DNA from: Propionibacteriaceae bacterium | Lineage (GTDB): Bacteria; Actinomycetota; Actinomycetes; Propionibacteriales; Propionibacteriaceae | Direction of reading: 5' to 3' | Length of the DNA stretch: 5,725 bases | NCBI GenBank assembly: GCA_003451975.1 | Contig: DMIX01000016.1 | Coordinates: 1 to 5,725, forward strand | Shown here: in pieces, positions 4,680-5,725 of the stretch | Position numbering within the stretch: position 1 is the stretch's first letter | How the letters are laid out: the number at the start of each line of letters is the position of its first letter | Made by a program: the position numbers and the translations under genes | Notes under the pieces: model-generated | The model's input: only the letters and a program-made list of their open reading frames with translations | Told to the model about the DNA's origin: nothing | Database searches by the model: none

Positions 4680-5725
4680 ATGTCCACTCCCGTTCCACTT
4701 CCAGCACTTGGGGAGAGTGTCACCGAGGGAACCGTCTCCCGCTGGCTGAAGCAGGTTGGGGACCAGGTCGCTGCTGACGAACCGTTGGTGGAGATCTCCA
4801 CCGACAAGGTCGATACCGAAGTGCCATCACCGGTGGCCGGAGTCCTGCTGGAGATCGTGGTGCCTGAGGACGGTGTCGCGGAAGTCGGCGCAACCTTGGC
4901 CATCATCGGCGAAGCCGGCGAGGCCGGCGCCGAGAGCCAGTCGACTGCAGCGGCGCCCGCGATGCCCACCGCCCCGGCGATGCCCACCGCTCCTGCGATG
5001 CCCACCGCCCCGGCCATGCCCACCGCCCCGGCCATGCCCACCGCCCCGGCCATGCCCACCGCTCCTGCGATGCCTGCGGCCCCCGTGGTGCCCGCGACGT
5101 CGGCTGCCTCCGCCATGCCTGCTGCACCCGCAGTGCCGACCCCGAACCCGGCACCGGCAGCACCCGAGCAGCCGGCACCCGCTGCACCGCCGTCCGCGTC
5201 GGCGGCTACCACCGAAGTCGTGCTGCCCCAGTTGGGCGAGTCGGTGACTGAAGGAACCATCTCCCGCTGGCTGAAGCAGGTTGGTGAAACCGTCGTCGCC
5301 GACGAGGCCCTGGTCGAAGTGTCCACCGACAAGGTCGATACCGAGATTCCGGCACCGGTCTCCGGAGTACTGGTCGAGATCCGCGTGGCCGAGGACGCCG
5401 TCGCCGCTGTTGGCGCCGTGCTCGGCCTCATCGGGTCCGAAAGCGTGACCGCAGCCCCCGAGGCCACCGCGGCGACACCTGGGCCAACCCCCGCACCGAC
5501 GCCTGAGCCGACACCCGCTCCGAGCCCGGCGCCCACACCGGTCGCAGCACCGACGCCCGCGCCCGTGGCGCAACCGGCACCGGCCGCGCCGAGTCCCGTT
5601 ACCGCTGCGGCCCCCGCTGTCGCAGCGCAGGCGTCGGCAGCGCCGCGCGCCAACGAAAGTAACGATGTCTACGTCACCCCGCTGGTTCGCAAGATGGCCG
5701 AGGCCAATGGCGTCGACCTGGCCAC
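4680..5725 (+). CDS. sucB: Dihydrolipoamide acyltransferase (E2) of a 2-oxoacid dehydrogenase complex, 3' end missing
   Basis: E2 is the core of the pyruvate or 2-oxoglutarate dehydrogenase complex: its lipoyl arms collect the acyl group from E1, pass it to CoA, and are reoxidised by E3. The window shows 348 codons. Lipoyl domain 1 spans residues 5-77 with the lipoylated lysine K43 in STDKVDTE. An Ala/Pro/Met linker (about 84-178) includes the hexapeptide repeat MPTAPA. Lipoyl domain 2 spans 180-252 with K218 in the same motif. A Pro/Thr/Ala linker (about 256-328) follows, and then [19 protein letters not shown], the start of the peripheral-subunit (E3) binding domain. The catalytic acyltransferase domain, with its HxxxDG motif, lies beyond the edge. 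Actinobacterial genes of this type are often named sucB, but the M. tuberculosis counterpart DlaT works in pyruvate dehydrogenase, so acetyl versus succinyl specificity is open. Two lipoyl domains compare, from memory, with one in M. tuberculosis and three in Corynebacterium. Confidence 0.95.
   Translation, partial: MSTPVPLPALGESVTEGTVSRWLKQVGDQVAADEPLVEISTDKVDTEVPSPVAGVLLEIVVPEDGVAEVGATLAIIGEAGEAGAESQSTAAAPAMPTAPAMPTAPAMPTAPAMPTAPAMPTAPAMPTAPAMPAAPVVPATSAASAMPAAPAVPTPNPAPAAPEQPAPAAPPSASAATTEVVLPQLGESVTEGTISRWLKQVGETVVADEALVEVSTDKVDTEIPAPVSGVLVEIRVAEDAVAAVGAVLGLIGSESVTAAPEATAATPGPTPAPTPEPTPAPSPAPTPVAAPTPAPVAQPAPAAPSPVTAAAPAVAAQASAAPRANESNDVYVTPLVRKMAEANGVDLA
4962..5069 (+). repeat. 18-bp in-frame tandem repeat, six units, encoding MPTAPA
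   Basis: ATG-CCC-ACC repeats with an exact 18-bp period at 4962, 4980, 4998, 5016, 5034 and 5052, each unit encoding MPTAPA (residues 95-130). A degenerate seventh unit at 5070 reads MPAAPV. Units 3, 4 and 5 are identical, and units 2 and 6 are identical to each other (ending GCTCCTGCG). The repeat forms part of the flexible linker between the two lipoyl domains. The length is a multiple of three, so gain or loss of units would not break the frame. Confidence 0.95.

Noticed and set aside
4962..5087. CRISPR array suggested by regular repeats
   Set aside because: Units are contiguous 18-mers without spacers and lie in frame inside the E2 coding sequence.
4634..5653. 339-codon open frame on the minus strand rich in Gly/Ala with GAVGMA repeats, resembling a PE-PGRS-like protein
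   Set aside because: It is the complement of the Ala/Pro linkers and lipoyl domains of the E2 gene. The repeats simply mirror the MPTAPA units, and the plus-strand frame has a ribosome binding site and clear domains.

Overview
The window comes from a high-GC Gram-positive bacterium, almost certainly Actinomycetota. The coding sequence is strongly biased to G/C in third codon positions, one gene starts with GTG, and the E2 enzyme has the alanine/proline-rich, multi-lipoyl architecture typical of that phylum. The order gcvT (leftward), leucyl aminopeptidase (rightward), then dihydrolipoamide acyltransferase (rightward) matches, from memory, the Rv2211c-Rv2213-Rv2215 neighbourhood of Mycobacterium tuberculosis. 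There ephD lies between the peptidase and the E2, and lipB and lipA follow. Genus cannot be fixed from the sequence alone.

Layout. Positions 1-140 (minus) hold the N-terminal end of an unrecognised membrane protein that runs off the left edge. Positions 141-233 are a short regulatory spacer with a CsoR-like palindrome and a pair of nested inverted repeats. Positions 234-1328 (minus) encode GcvT, the T-protein of glycine cleavage. Positions 1329-1469 are a divergent intergenic region. Positions 1470-2966 (plus) encode the M17 leucyl aminopeptidase PepA. One base later, 2968-4533 encode a flavoprotein dehydrogenase related to 3-ketosteroid delta-1-dehydrogenases and fumarate-reductase-type flavoproteins. 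Positions 4534-4679 are an intergenic region with two adjacent palindromes. From 4680 to the right edge runs the 5' two-thirds or so of a 2-oxoacid dehydrogenase E2 gene: two lipoyl domains, two Ala/Pro linkers and the start of the E3-binding domain.

How the genes fit together. GcvT and the E2 both work with lipoyl groups. GcvT takes the aminomethyl group off lipoyl-GcvH, and E2 carries acyl groups on its own lipoyl lysines. PepA and the flavoprotein look like a translationally coupled pair, but no shared pathway is evident. Most of the window is ordinary core metabolism. The less ordinary parts are the two spacer regions, the catalytic-residue departures in the flavoprotein, and the 18-bp in-frame tandem repeat in the first E2 linker. 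I do not see convincing evidence for a wholly new system.
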